Source: Microbacterium sp. AG1240 | GTDB lineage: Bacteria; Actinomycetota; Actinomycetes; Actinomycetales; Microbacteriaceae | Direction of reading: 5' to 3' | Assembly: GCF_003635115.1 (NCBI RefSeq) | Contig: NZ_RBXJ01000001.1 | Span: 930,001 to 994,000 of the forward strand | Length of the DNA stretch: 64,000 nucleotides | Shown here: in pieces, positions 39,357 to 47,046 of the stretch | Numbering within the stretch: position 1 is the first letter of the stretch | Layout of the letters: each line of letters begins with the position of its first letter | Notes under the pieces: model-generated | Told to the model about the DNA's origin: nothing | Databases searched by the model: none | The model's input: only the letters and a program-made list of their open reading frames with translations | Translations under genes and position numbers: made by a program

Positions 39357-39638
39357 TCAGTCGGGGTTGCGCACGCTTCCTCTGCCCCAGAGCTCGGGGA
39401 AGCTGGCGGCGTTCGACTGTCGCCAGAGCGCGATCCGCCGCGCCTCCTCGGCCTGATCGTCGAGGTATCCCTCGACGCTGTCCGCGTCGACCCGCCATCT
39501 CGCGGGCGTGCCGACGCGGGCGCCTCGCAGGCGTCCGTCGTGGACGAGCGCGATGACCTCCTCGACGGTCACGTCGAGCAGTTCGGCCACCTGCGACGGC
39601 GCGAGCATCCGCGCGCCGGTCGGGGGGACATCTGGCAT
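39357..39638 (-). CDS. small helix-turn-helix (excisionase/MerR-like) DNA-binding protein
   Basis: 93 residues with an HTH_17-type winged helix: LAPSQVAELLDVTVEEVIAL, then HDGRLRGARVGTPARWRVDA and the final helix DSVEGYLDDQAEEARRIALW. The family includes phage excisionases and chromosomal regulators such as BldC. No integrase or other mobile gene is nearby, so a chromosomal regulator is more likely. CATAAT lies 6 nt before ATG 39638. It is divergent from the SAF-domain gene at 39728 (89 nt between starts) and could regulate it. Target unknown. Confidence 0.78.
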   Translation of the reverse strand: MPDVPPTGARMLAPSQVAELLDVTVEEVIALVHDGRLRGARVGTPARWRVDADSVEGYLDDQAEEARRIALWRQSNAASFPELWGRGSVRNPD

Positions 39639-39727
39639 GTCTTCATTATGAGCGTCGCCACGGCGGCGCCGCAGCGACCCGCGCGGTTGTGGATAATCGC
39701 CGCCGGGCCGGCGCGCTTCGTTGCACC

Positions 39728-40366
39728 ATGGTCGCCATGACGGCCATCGACTCTCCTCGCCGACGACCGCGGACGTTCTGGGCCGACGCCCGATTCCTGA
39801 TCGGGATCGTCTTCATCGCGGTCTCCATCGCCGGTGTCTGGTTCGTCGTGGCCGCGGCCCGGCAGACCGAACCGGTCTACGCCGCGACGCGCACGATCGT
39901 GCCGGGGGAGGCGGTGACCCCTTCCGATCTCCGGGTCGTCGACGTCGCTCTCGGCCAGGCGCGGCGCTCCTATCTCCCGGCCTCCGCGCTCGAAGACGCA
40001 CTCGTGGCGACGAGGACGATCGGCGAGGGCGAGCTGGTGCCGGTCGACGCCGTCGGCGGTGCCGGCGACGCCCGGACCACCAGCGTCGTCGTCCGCTCGA
40101 CGACCGACGTCTCCGAGGCCATCGGGGTGGGTACGCGCGTCGAGGTCTGGCACGCGCCCCCTCTCGATCGTGACACGTTCGAGGTGCCGCGCATCCTCAT
40201 CGCCGACGCCACGGTGGCCCGTGTCAGCCGCGACGACGCGATGATCGCCGGCCCCGCGGCGACACTCGAGCTCGTGATCGCGAGAGCCGACGTCGCAACG
40301 ATCCTCGGGGCGCAGTCCGACGGCTCGGTGCTGTCGGTGGTGCCGATCGCCGGGGCGACGCGATGA
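39728..40366 (+). CDS. SAF-domain membrane protein (CpaB-like)
   Basis: About 212 residues. A short basic cytosolic start is followed by one TM (~20-40: FLIGIVFIAVSIAGVWFVVA). The SAF domain (TRTIVPGEAVTPSDLRVVDV) extends into a beta-rich part (GVGTRVEVWHAPPLDRDTFE). CpaB/RcpC proteins with this layout assemble Flp pili in the periplasm. The next gene overlaps by 4 nt and encodes a TadZ/CpaE-like ATPase, but no pilin, secretin or TadA gene is in the window. ATG 39728 and ATG 39737 are both possible starts. GATAAT (39692-39697) is the likely -10. Confidence 0.75.
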   Translation: MVAMTAIDSPRRRPRTFWADARFLIGIVFIAVSIAGVWFVVAAARQTEPVYAATRTIVPGEAVTPSDLRVVDVALGQARRSYLPASALEDALVATRTIGEGELVPVDAVGGAGDARTTSVVVRSTTDVSEAIGVGTRVEVWHAPPLDRDTFEVPRILIADATVARVSRDDAMIAGPAATLELVIARADVATILGAQSDGSVLSVVPIAGATR

Positions 40367-41613
40367 CCGTGGTCGTCGCGGTCGACGCGCCCCGCGGCGC
40401 CCGCCTCGCGTCCGAGCTCCGCGGCGAAGGTCTGACCGTCGTCGCGGTCGTCGACGCGGATGCTGCGTCGCGCACGCCGCGCGATGTACTCGCCGCCGAT
40501 GCCGACGTCCTGGTGGTCCAGGCGTCCCGGCGGGGCCTGTCGCGGATTCTCGTCGAGGAGTGCCAGCGGCGTGCTGTCAGGGTCGTCGTCCTCGGTGACG
40601 AGCCGTCGGCCCGGCGCGACGCCGAGCTGCTCGGACTGGCCCGGCCGCTCCCGCTGGACGTCGAGGGGTGGGTGCTCGCCGATGCGCTCGCGAGCCCCGC
40701 GGCGACGTTCGTCGCTGCGCCGACGCCGCCGCCGGCGAGAGGGAGCGGGGTGATCGCCGTGTGGGGGCCGCACGGCGCGCCCGGCCGCTCGACCCTGGCC
40801 ATCGAGCTCGCCGTCGAACTCCGACGCAGCGCGGCGAGGGTCGCGTTGGTCGACGCCGACACGCACGCGCCCGCGCTGGCGGTGATGCTGGGGCTCGCCG
40901 ACGAGGGACCGGGTTTCGCCGCGGCGTGCCGCCAGGTCGGTCTCGCCGAGCTCGACGACGAAGAGCTCCGTCGGATCAGCGTGCCCATCGGGGCCGGAGC
41001 GGGGCGCGTGGACGTGCTGACCGGCATCAACCGGCCCGGGAGGTGGCCCGAGTTGACGCACGATCGCGTGACGGGAGCGCTGCGCGCCTGTCGGCGCTGG
41101 GCCGACCACGTGGTGGTCGACGTCGCGGCCTCTCTCGAGACCGACGAGGAGATCGTCAGCGACCTCGACGGGCCGCGACGCAACGCGGCGACGCTCGGCG
41201 CGCTGCGGGAGGCCGACATGATCGTCGCCGTGCTGTCGGCCGATCCCGTAGGCGTGTCGCGCTTCCTCCGCGCGCACGCCGAGCTGCGCGCTGCGGTGGG
41301 GACGACACGCGTCGTCGTCGTCGCGAACAGGATGCGCCCGGGCACCCTCGGGGTCGACGCCCGAGGGCAGGTGCGTCGCACGCTCGAGCGCTTCGCGGGG
41401 ATCGAGGACGTCTGGTTCGTCCCCCTCGATCCCCGCTCGGCAGACGCCGCGGTGCTGGCGGCTCGACCGGTCGCGGAGACGTCCCCCCGCTCTCCGCTCG
41501 CCGCTGCCGTGCGTCGTGTCGTCGGTGAGGCGGTCGCTCCGGCGGTGGCAGCGTCAGCGGCTCCCCGAACGCGCCGCGGCTCCATCGGGCGACGCGTGGC
41601 GCGTACCGCGTGA
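40363..41613 (+). CDS. ParA/MinD-like P-loop protein (TadZ/CpaE type)
   Basis: 416 residues. An N-terminal receiver-like region (~1-115, VVVAVDAPRGARLASELRGE) precedes a SIMIBI ATPase domain (~125-385). In the deviant Walker A, WGPHGAPGRSTLAIELAVEL, the usual first Lys is absent and GKT/GKS is replaced by GRS. VALVDADTHAPALAVMLGL and HVVVDVAASLE complete the core. This layout is that of TadZ/CpaE, which positions Flp pilus machinery, and it is coupled to a CpaB-like gene (ATGA overlap). ATP hydrolysis may be weak. A plasmid ParA is unlikely, as there is no ParB or origin. Confidence 0.75.
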   Translation: MTVVVAVDAPRGARLASELRGEGLTVVAVVDADAASRTPRDVLAADADVLVVQASRRGLSRILVEECQRRAVRVVVLGDEPSARRDAELLGLARPLPLDVEGWVLADALASPAATFVAAPTPPPARGSGVIAVWGPHGAPGRSTLAIELAVELRRSAARVALVDADTHAPALAVMLGLADEGPGFAAACRQVGLAELDDEELRRISVPIGAGAGRVDVLTGINRPGRWPELTHDRVTGALRACRRWADHVVVDVAASLETDEEIVSDLDGPRRNAATLGALREADMIVAVLSADPVGVSRFLRAHAELRAAVGTTRVVVVANRMRPGTLGVDARGQVRRTLERFAGIEDVWFVPLDPRSADAAVLAARPVAETSPRSPLAAAVRRVVGEAVAPAVAASAAPRTRRGSIGRRVARTA

Positions 41614-41652
41614 GCGTCGGTGGACGGGGGAGGCTCCCCGTACGCTAGGGGG

Positions 41653-43146
41653 GTGTCCACGCTCAGCGACCTCGTCTATGCCCAGGGCCGATTCACGGAA
41701 CCGGATGTCGAGTGGCTCCATCGTCTCGCCGGGGACGGGCAGCTGCTCGCCGACCTCGCGTTCGCCGACGTCGTGATCTGGGTGCCGACCGCCGACGACT
41801 CGTTCGTCGCCGTCGCGCACACCCGCCCGGGCGGCGCCGCCACCCTGTTCTACCGCGACATCGTCGGCGACCGCGTGCGGCCGCAGTGGCGCACGCAGGT
41901 GCTCGAAGCCTTCCAGAGCGGCCGCATCATCGATTCGGCGTCGCCCGACTGGTTCGAGGAGACTCCCACGCGCGTGCGCGCCGTGCCGATCGTCCGCACC
42001 TCGACCCAGGCCGGTCAGGCACCGGTCACGGTCGGCGTGCTCACCCGTCACACGAACCTGGGCGAGGCACGCATCCCCTCGCGTCAGCAGATCACCTTCA
42101 ACGACTGCGCCGACGACGTCTTCGGCATGGTCGCGTCGGGGGAGTTCCCCGATCTCGCGGCTCCGATCGCGCCTCGCCGCGGCGCACCGCGGGCCTCCGA
42201 CGGCCTCATCCGGCTCGACGTCGACGGGATCACCACCTTCGCCAGCCCCAACGCCCTCTCAGCGTTCAATCGCATGGGCTTCGATGATGAGCTCGAGGGG
42301 GAGGCGCTCGTCGACGTCACCACCCGCATCCTCCCCGCCGACCGCGAGGTCGACGAGTCGCTGCCGGTGGTCGTGACCGGGCGTGCTCCGTGGCGGGCCG
42401 ACATCGAGGCCCGCGGCGTGCAGGTGTCGCTGCGCACCATCCCGCTCCGCGATCACGGCGTGCGCATCGGCGCGATCGTGCTCTGCCGTGACGTGACCGA
42501 GATCCGGCACCAGGAGCAGGAACTCATCACCAAGGATGCGACGATCCGCGAGATCCATCACCGGGTCAAGAACAACCTGCAGACCGTCGCGTCGCTGCTG
42601 CGGATCCAGGCGCGGCGCACCCACTCCGACGAAGCCCGGGACGCTCTCAGCCAGGCCATGCGACGCGTGTCGGCCATCGCCGTGGTGCACGACACCCTCT
42701 CGGAGGGTCTCGCCCAGAACGTCGATTTCGACGATGTGTTCGACCGCGTGCTGAAGCTCGTCGCCGAGGTCGCCGCCGCTCCCAACACCCGCGCCCGCAC
42801 GCGTTCGACGGGCCGCTTCGGAACGTTGCCGAGCGAGTACGCGACGCCACTGGCGCTGGCTCTCACCGAGCTCGTCACGAATGCGGTCGAGCACGGACTC
42901 GCCGGGCGCGAGGGCGAGGTGGAGATCACCGCCGAGCGATCCGACGAGAGACTCGAGGTGCGCGTCCGCGACTCCGGTGTCGGCATGCCCGAGGGGCACG
43001 TCGGCCAAGGGCTCGGAACGCAGATCGTCCGCACCCTGATCCAGGGCGAGCTGGGCGGCACGATCGACTGGCACACTCTCGTCGGCAGCGGCACCGAGGT
43101 GACGATCGACATCCCCATGCGCTACATCGACCGCTCTCGCGCCTGA
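41653..43146 (+). CDS. pdtaS: cytosolic sensor histidine kinase, PdtaS type
   Basis: A 497-residue soluble kinase. It has a GAF-like N-terminal domain (~1-150), a PAS domain (~185-290: RLDVDGITTFASPNALSAF), HisKA_2 with REIHHRVKNNLQTVASLLRI (His302/303) and HATPase_c_2 (LALALTELVTNAVEHGLAGR; DSGVGMPEGHVGQGLG). In mycobacteria PdtaS phosphorylates the ANTAR antiterminator PdtaR. That gene is not in the window. GTG 41653 follows TACGCT (41641-41646) by 6 nt. It converges on whiB1 with a strong hairpin between, the same pairing as Rv3220c/Rv3219. Confidence 0.93.
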   Translation: MSTLSDLVYAQGRFTEPDVEWLHRLAGDGQLLADLAFADVVIWVPTADDSFVAVAHTRPGGAATLFYRDIVGDRVRPQWRTQVLEAFQSGRIIDSASPDWFEETPTRVRAVPIVRTSTQAGQAPVTVGVLTRHTNLGEARIPSRQQITFNDCADDVFGMVASGEFPDLAAPIAPRRGAPRASDGLIRLDVDGITTFASPNALSAFNRMGFDDELEGEALVDVTTRILPADREVDESLPVVVTGRAPWRADIEARGVQVSLRTIPLRDHGVRIGAIVLCRDVTEIRHQEQELITKDATIREIHHRVKNNLQTVASLLRIQARRTHSDEARDALSQAMRRVSAIAVVHDTLSEGLAQNVDFDDVFDRVLKLVAEVAAAPNTRARTRSTGRFGTLPSEYATPLALALTELVTNAVEHGLAGREGEVEITAERSDERLEVRVRDSGVGMPEGHVGQGLGTQIVRTLIQGELGGTIDWHTLVGSGTEVTIDIPMRYIDRSRA

Positions 43147-43177
43147 GCGGGGAGCATCCGAAGACGCTCCCCGCTCA
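43144..43177. terminator. bidirectional hairpin between pdtaS and whiB1
   Basis: TGAGCGGGGAGC (43144-43155) pairs perfectly with GCTCCCCGCTCA (43166-43177) around a 10-nt loop. The pdtaS stop codon TGA is the first three bases of the stem. The rest of the 116-nt convergent gap (to 43262) has nothing else. Confidence 0.65.
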
Positions 43178-43262
43178 GTTGGCGGTTGCTCACCGCGAAG
43201 GTGGTTTCACCAGGTGTGCGTCAGGAGCCCGCCGGTGAGCGGGTGACGCCGGTGATGGGCGC

Positions 43263-43511
43263 TCAGGAGGCGCGACGGGCGCGCGCGGCGCGCCGCTTCA
43301 GCGCGCGACGCTCGTCTTCCGACAGACCGCCCCAGACACCGGAGTCCTGTCCGGACTCGAGCGCGTACTGCAGGCACACCTCGGTGACGGTGCACCGGGC
43401 GCAGACCGACTTCGCCTTCTCGATCTGGTCGACGGCAGGGCCGGTGTTCCCCACGGGGAAGAACAGCTCGGGGTCGACGGTGAGGCAGGCGGATTTGTCG
43501 CGCCAATCCAT
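43263..43511 (-). CDS. whiB1: WhiB-family iron-sulfur regulator, WhiB1 type
   Basis: An 82-residue Wbl protein with cluster ligands Cys9, Cys37, Cys40 and Cys46 (SACLTVD; SVCARCTVTEVC). It has the GVWGG turn (~58-62) and a basic AT-hook-like tail (RRALKRRAARARRAS). WhiB1 is the essential NO-sensitive member that binds region 4 of the housekeeping sigma factor. AAGGAGCACCACC precedes ATG 43511. Longer upstream readings lack Wbl homology. The pdtaS neighbour supports WhiB1 and not another Wbl class. Confidence 0.93.
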   Translation of the reverse strand: MDWRDKSACLTVDPELFFPVGNTGPAVDQIEKAKSVCARCTVTEVCLQYALESGQDSGVWGGLSEDERRALKRRAARARRAS

Positions 43512-43608
43512 GGTGGTGCTCCTTGTGACGTAAGTCGGATGGGTTCGGATCCCGTATTCGGGTGTCGGGTACCCTGGTGGGAGATGCGGGCAGAGGCCCG
43601 CCCCACTT

Positions 43609-43648
43609 CGCTGTGGGAGCACACGGCTTCGACCATGCTCCCACAGCG
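43609..43648. repeat. 13-bp perfect inverted repeat in the whiB1 divergent region
   Basis: CGCTGTGGGAGCA (43609-43621) and TGCTCCCACAGCG (43636-43648) are perfect complements around a 14-nt loop. The repeat lies in the 213-nt gap between whiB1 (43511, minus) and the membrane protein gene (43725, plus). It is ~98 nt upstream of whiB1, so it could be an operator or an RNA hairpin in either leader. There is no T tract. Confidence 0.6.
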
Positions 43649-43724
43649 CTCCCGGACGATCAAGAGGTAACCGGCAGGTTTCCAGGGAGTTACCGCCCGC
43701 ATCCGGTTCCCGAAAGGACGCATC

Positions 43725-44105
43725 GTGCCCGTGCGCGTTCTCGCCGCAGCCATGCTGGCGCTCGAAGCCGTGGGTGCGCTCGCGCTCGTGGTGTGGCAGA
43801 TCGTGGCGCTCTTCGAGGGCGACACCGTCTTCCTCACGACGGCTCTCGCACTGATCGTGCTCACCGTGGTCGCGGCCGGTGCCCTGGCCGCCTTCGCGGT
43901 CGCCACCGCACGCGACCAATCGTGGGGGCGCTCGGGCGGGATCGTCGTGCAGATCCTCATCCTCGCCGTCGCGCTGGGTGCGCTCACGGGGGCGGAGGCC
44001 GACCCGCTGACGGCCCTCGCGATCGCCGCGCCCGGTGCGATCGGACTCGTGCTCCTCGTCGGAGCAGTCAGGCGGGCCGCGCCGGAGCGTCCCGACGACG
44101 AATGA
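43725..44105 (+). CDS. small four-TM membrane protein, unknown function
   Basis: 126 residues with about four hydrophobic helices (VLAAAMLALEAVGALALVVW, LTTALALIVLTVVAAGALAA, GGIVVQILILAVALGALTG, LALIAIAAPGAIGL-like last TM) and short charged loops (ARDQSWGRSG). The C-terminus is charged and cytosolic (RRAAPERPDDE). GAAAGGACG lies ~6 nt before GTG 43725. No motif identifies a family; similar small proteins occur beside whiB1 in related genera. It converges on bcp with 15 nt between stops. Confidence 0.75.
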   Translation: MPVRVLAAAMLALEAVGALALVVWQIVALFEGDTVFLTTALALIVLTVVAAGALAAFAVATARDQSWGRSGGIVVQILILAVALGALTGAEADPLTALAIAAPGAIGLVLLVGAVRRAAPERPDDE

Positions 44106-44120
44106 CGTCGACGCCGACCG

Positions 44121-44594
44121 TCAGGCGGCGTCGACGCCGAGTGTCTTGCGCAGGCGCGCGACGTGCCCCGTCGCCTTCACGTTGTAGAGGGCTTCGCGCA
44201 CGACGCCGTCCTCGTCGAGCACGAACGTCGACCTCAGCACCCCGGTGATCGTCTTGCCGTAGTTCTGCTTCTCGCCCCACGCCCCGTACGCCTCGTGCAC
44301 AGCATGGTCGGGGTCGCTGAGCAGGGGGAAGGTGATGCCGTCGTTCTCGCGGAACTGGCGCAGCTTGGCGGGTTCGTCGCGCGACAGGCCGAGCACGGTG
44401 TAGCCCGCTCCCTGCAGCGACGCCATGCTGTCGCGGAAGTCGCAGGCCTGCGTCGTGCAGCCGGGCGTCATCGCGGCGGGGTAGAAGTACAGGATGACGC
44501 GACGGCCGCGGAAGTCCGAGAGCGACACCGGTCGCTCGTCCTGGTCGAGGAGGGTGAAGTCGGGCGCAACGGAGCCGGGTTCGAGATGGGTCAC
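44121..44594 (-). CDS. bcp: thioredoxin-dependent peroxiredoxin (BCP/PrxQ)
   Basis: 157 residues of the AhpC/TSA superfamily. The peroxidatic Cys46 is in YPAAMTPGCTTQAC and the resolving Cys51 is five residues later, the PrxQ arrangement with an intra-helix disulfide. It reduces peroxides using thioredoxin. Other family parts are VAPDFTLLDQDERPVSLSDF and FPLLSDPDHAVHEAYG. The GTG start at 44594 follows TAGGCT (44606-44601) by 6 nt, so it is probably leaderless and independent of rsgA, which ends 9 nt upstream on the same strand. Confidence 0.93.
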   Translation of the reverse strand: MTHLEPGSVAPDFTLLDQDERPVSLSDFRGRRVILYFYPAAMTPGCTTQACDFRDSMASLQGAGYTVLGLSRDEPAKLRQFRENDGITFPLLSDPDHAVHEAYGAWGEKQNYGKTITGVLRSTFVLDEDGVVREALYNVKATGHVARLRKTLGVDAA

Positions 44595-44603
44595 CCGACC
44601 AGC

Positions 44604-45641
44604 CTACGATCCGGCGAAGGTGGCCAGCAGCCGCTGCAGGGAATCCAATCGGGCGGCGCCCTCCGGTCCCAGTCGGCCCTCGCCGACGGCCTCGACGATC
44701 GCGCAGTCGGGCGCATCGGGGAGATGCGTGCACCCGCGGGGGCATTCCTCCGCCACCAGCGCCAGCTCGGTGAAGGCCCCCAGGATGTTCGCCGGGTCGA
44801 CGTGACCCAGCCCGAACGAGCGCACGCCGGGCGTGTCGATGACCCAGCCCGACCCGCCCTCGTCGCGGTACCGCAGCGACACGGTCGACGAGGAGGTGTG
44901 CCTGCCGCGGCCGGTGACCTCGTTCACGTGCCCTGTCGCCCGATCGGAGCCGGTGAGGGCGTTGACGAGCGTGGACTTGCCGACGCCGGAGTGCCCGACG
45001 AAGACCGTCGAGTGGTCGATCAGCGCGGCGCCGATGCGTTCCAGGGGCATCTCGTCGCGCCCGCTCGTGAACACCTCGAGTTCGAGGCCGTCGAAGTGCG
45101 AGAGGAAGCGCGCAGGGTCGGCGAGGTCGGTCTTCGTGACGACGAGGAGAGGGCGCACCCCTGCGTCGAGAGCTGCCACGAGGTAGCGGTCGACGAGGCG
45201 CTCTCGCGGCTCGGGGTCTGCTGCGGCCACGACGATGAGCATCTGGTCGGCGTTGGCGACGATGATGCGCTCCACCTGATCGGTGTCGTCGGCGCTTCGT
45301 CGAAGGAGTGACGTGCGCGGTTCCAGCCCCACGATCCGCGCGAGTGTGCCCTCGGTGGCGGAGGTGTCGCCGACGACGCGGGCGAGATCGCCGGTGACGA
45401 TCCGCTCGCGGCGGAGCTCCCGCGCCCGCGTGGTCGTCACGCGTCGCTCCTCCGGGGTGTTCTCGTCGACGAGAACCGTGTATCGGCCGCGATCGACTCC
45501 GAGCACCCGCGCGATGGTCGCGTCGGCGTGTGCCGGACGCCGCTTCGTGCGCGGCCGGTTGGCCCGCGGGTTGGGGCGCGCGCGGAAGTCGGACTCGTCG
45601 AACTCCGGCTCGTCGTCGTCGGAGTCGTCGATCCAGCTCAT
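44604..45641 (-). CDS. rsgA: ribosome small-subunit maturation GTPase
   Basis: A 345-residue circularly permuted GTPase. The acidic N-terminus (WIDDSDDDEPEFDESDF) leads to an OB domain (RGRYTVLVDENTPEERR). The G4 motif VVTKTDL precedes G1 GHSGVGKSTLVNAL and G3 DTPGVRSFGL. The C-terminal zinc knuckle is ECPRGCTHLPDAPDC. RsgA acts in late 30S maturation. The gene lies 15 nt after aroA on the same strand, so the two probably share a transcript. Confidence 0.93.
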   Translation of the reverse strand: MSWIDDSDDDEPEFDESDFRARPNPRANRPRTKRRPAHADATIARVLGVDRGRYTVLVDENTPEERRVTTTRARELRRERIVTGDLARVVGDTSATEGTLARIVGLEPRTSLLRRSADDTDQVERIIVANADQMLIVVAAADPEPRERLVDRYLVAALDAGVRPLLVVTKTDLADPARFLSHFDGLELEVFTSGRDEMPLERIGAALIDHSTVFVGHSGVGKSTLVNALTGSDRATGHVNEVTGRGRHTSSSTVSLRYRDEGGSGWVIDTPGVRSFGLGHVDPANILGAFTELALVAEECPRGCTHLPDAPDCAIVEAVGEGRLGPEGAARLDSLQRLLATFAGS

Positions 45642-45656
45642 CGTGCCGTCACGGGG

Positions 45657-47012
45657 TCAGGATCCCGCGCTCGCGGGGGACCCGTCGAGCATCCGCTGCC
45701 ACAGGTGCGCGAACTGGGGCATGGTCTTGGCCGTCGTGCCGATGTCGTCGACGACCACACCGGGCACGCGCAGGCCGATGAGGGCGCCGGTCGTGGCGAG
45801 GCGGTGGTCGTGGTGCGCACGCCAGACGCCGCCGGTGAGCGGGCGGGGAACGATGCGGATGCCGTCTTCGAGCTCCTCCGCCTCGCCGCCGAGCGCGCGG
45901 AGGTTGCCGACGAGGGCGGCGATGCGATCGGTCTCGTGCCCTCGGATGTGCCCGATGCCGTACAGCGTGGTGGGCGCGTCGGCGAACGCGGCGAGACCGA
46001 AGAGGGTGGGGGCGAGCTCTCCGGCGGCGGACAGGTCGAGGTCGACGCCGACGATCGACTCTCCGGCCGTCACGGTGAGGCTGCCCCCGCGACGCGTGGC
46101 GCGACCGCCCATCTCCGTCAGGATGTCGGTGAGCAGGGCACCGGGCTGGGTCGAGTGCAGGGGCCACCCGGCCACGGAGACGCTTCCTCCGGTGAGCATG
46201 GCGGCGGCGAGGAACGGCGCCGCGTTCGACAGGTCGGGCTCGATCGTCACGTCCTTCGAGCGCACCGGGCCCGCCGGCACGAGCCATTCGCCGGGGGCGG
46301 GCCGCTCGACGTGGATGCCGCGGTGGCCGAGCGCCTCGACCGTCATGTCGATGTGGGGGATGCTGGGGAGCCTGCCGCCCACGTGCCGGAGCCGCAGGCC
46401 TACGTCGAAGCGCGGTGCGGCCAGGAGCAGGCCCGAGACGAACTGGCTCGACGCGCTCGCGTCGATCTCGACTTCGCCGCCGCGGACGTGGCCGTGGCCG
46501 CGCACGGCGAAGGGGAGGGCCCACCGACCGCCGTCGTCGATGTCGACGCCCACGTCGCGGAGCGCCGTGATCATCGCCCCCATCGGGCGGTGCAGTGCGC
46601 TCTCATGAGCGGTGAGGACCACGTCGCCCGCGGCCAGTCCGGCGAGTCCGGCGACGAAACGCATGACCGTACCGGCCTGCCCGCAGTCGATGGAGGTGCC
46701 GCCGCGGAAGGGGGCGACAGGGGTGACCATGAGGTCGGGGCCGAAGGATCCCGAGGTGGCGACCGCCTCGATCCCGACGCCCAGTCCGCGGAGAGCGTCG
46801 ATCATGCGCGCCGAGTCGTCGGAGTGGAGCGGGGAGTGCAGCATCCCCGGCCCGTCGGCGATCGCCGCGAGGATCAGCTCGCGGTTTGTGAGCGATTTGG
46901 AGCCGGGCACCGACAGCGACGCGCGGATGGCGCCCTCGGAGACGGGCGCGGCCCACTCCCCACGGGGAGCTGTCGCGTTCGTGGTGATCGGGGAATAGCC
47001 GTCGGCGGTCAT
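45657..47012 (-). CDS. aroA: 3-phosphoshikimate 1-carboxyvinyltransferase (EPSP synthase)
   Basis: A 451-residue two-domain enzyme of the shikimate pathway: shikimate-3-P + PEP gives EPSP. Signatures seen are [20 protein letters not shown] (active-site Lys and Arg), [50 protein letters not shown] and [15 protein letters not shown] 47012 is preceded by TAGAGT 8 nt upstream. The start codon lies inside the candidate SigR promoter that reads the other way towards sigR, so the two divergent genes share their regulatory DNA. Confidence 0.95.
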   Translation of the reverse strand: MTADGYSPITTNATAPRGEWAAPVSEGAIRASLSVPGSKSLTNRELILAAIADGPGMLHSPLHSDDSARMIDALRGLGVGIEAVATSGSFGPDLMVTPVAPFRGGTSIDCGQAGTVMRFVAGLAGLAAGDVVLTAHESALHRPMGAMITALRDVGVDIDDGGRWALPFAVRGHGHVRGGEVEIDASASSQFVSGLLLAAPRFDVGLRLRHVGGRLPSIPHIDMTVEALGHRGIHVERPAPGEWLVPAGPVRSKDVTIEPDLSNAAPFLAAAMLTGGSVSVAGWPLHSTQPGALLTDILTEMGGRATRRGGSLTVTAGESIVGVDLDLSAAGELAPTLFGLAAFADAPTTLYGIGHIRGHETDRIAALVGNLRALGGEAEELEDGIRIVPRPLTGGVWRAHHDHRLATTGALIGLRVPGVVVDDIGTTAKTMPQFAHLWQRMLDGSPASAGS

Positions 47013-47017
47013 CGGTT
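46992..47017 (+). promoter_or_regulatory. SigR/SigH-type autoregulatory promoter (GGAAT-N18-GTT)
   Basis: GGAAT (46992-46996) and GTT (47015-47017) are separated by exactly 18 nt, the consensus of thiol-oxidative-stress sigma factors SigR (Streptomyces) and SigH (mycobacteria). Transcription should start near 47024 and read through GAAAGGAG (47035-47042) into the ATG at 47047. It overlaps the aroA start codon on the other strand. Confidence 0.7.
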
Positions 47018-47046
47018 TCAACTCTACTGAAGGCGAAAGGAGCCTG

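Noticed and set aside
39357..39638. Excisionase-like protein as evidence for a prophage or integrative element
   Set aside because: No integrase, att-like repeat or phage gene is near; this HTH fold is common in chromosomal regulators.
40363..41613. Plasmid partition ParA
   Set aside because: Receiver-like N-terminus, altered P-loop, coupling to a SAF protein and absence of ParB or an origin fit TadZ/CpaE better.
43649..43724. Riboswitch in the leader of the small membrane protein (GGTAAC/GTTACC pairing)
   Set aside because: Only a 6-bp stem, no match to any riboswitch core I know, and the gene product gives no ligand hint.
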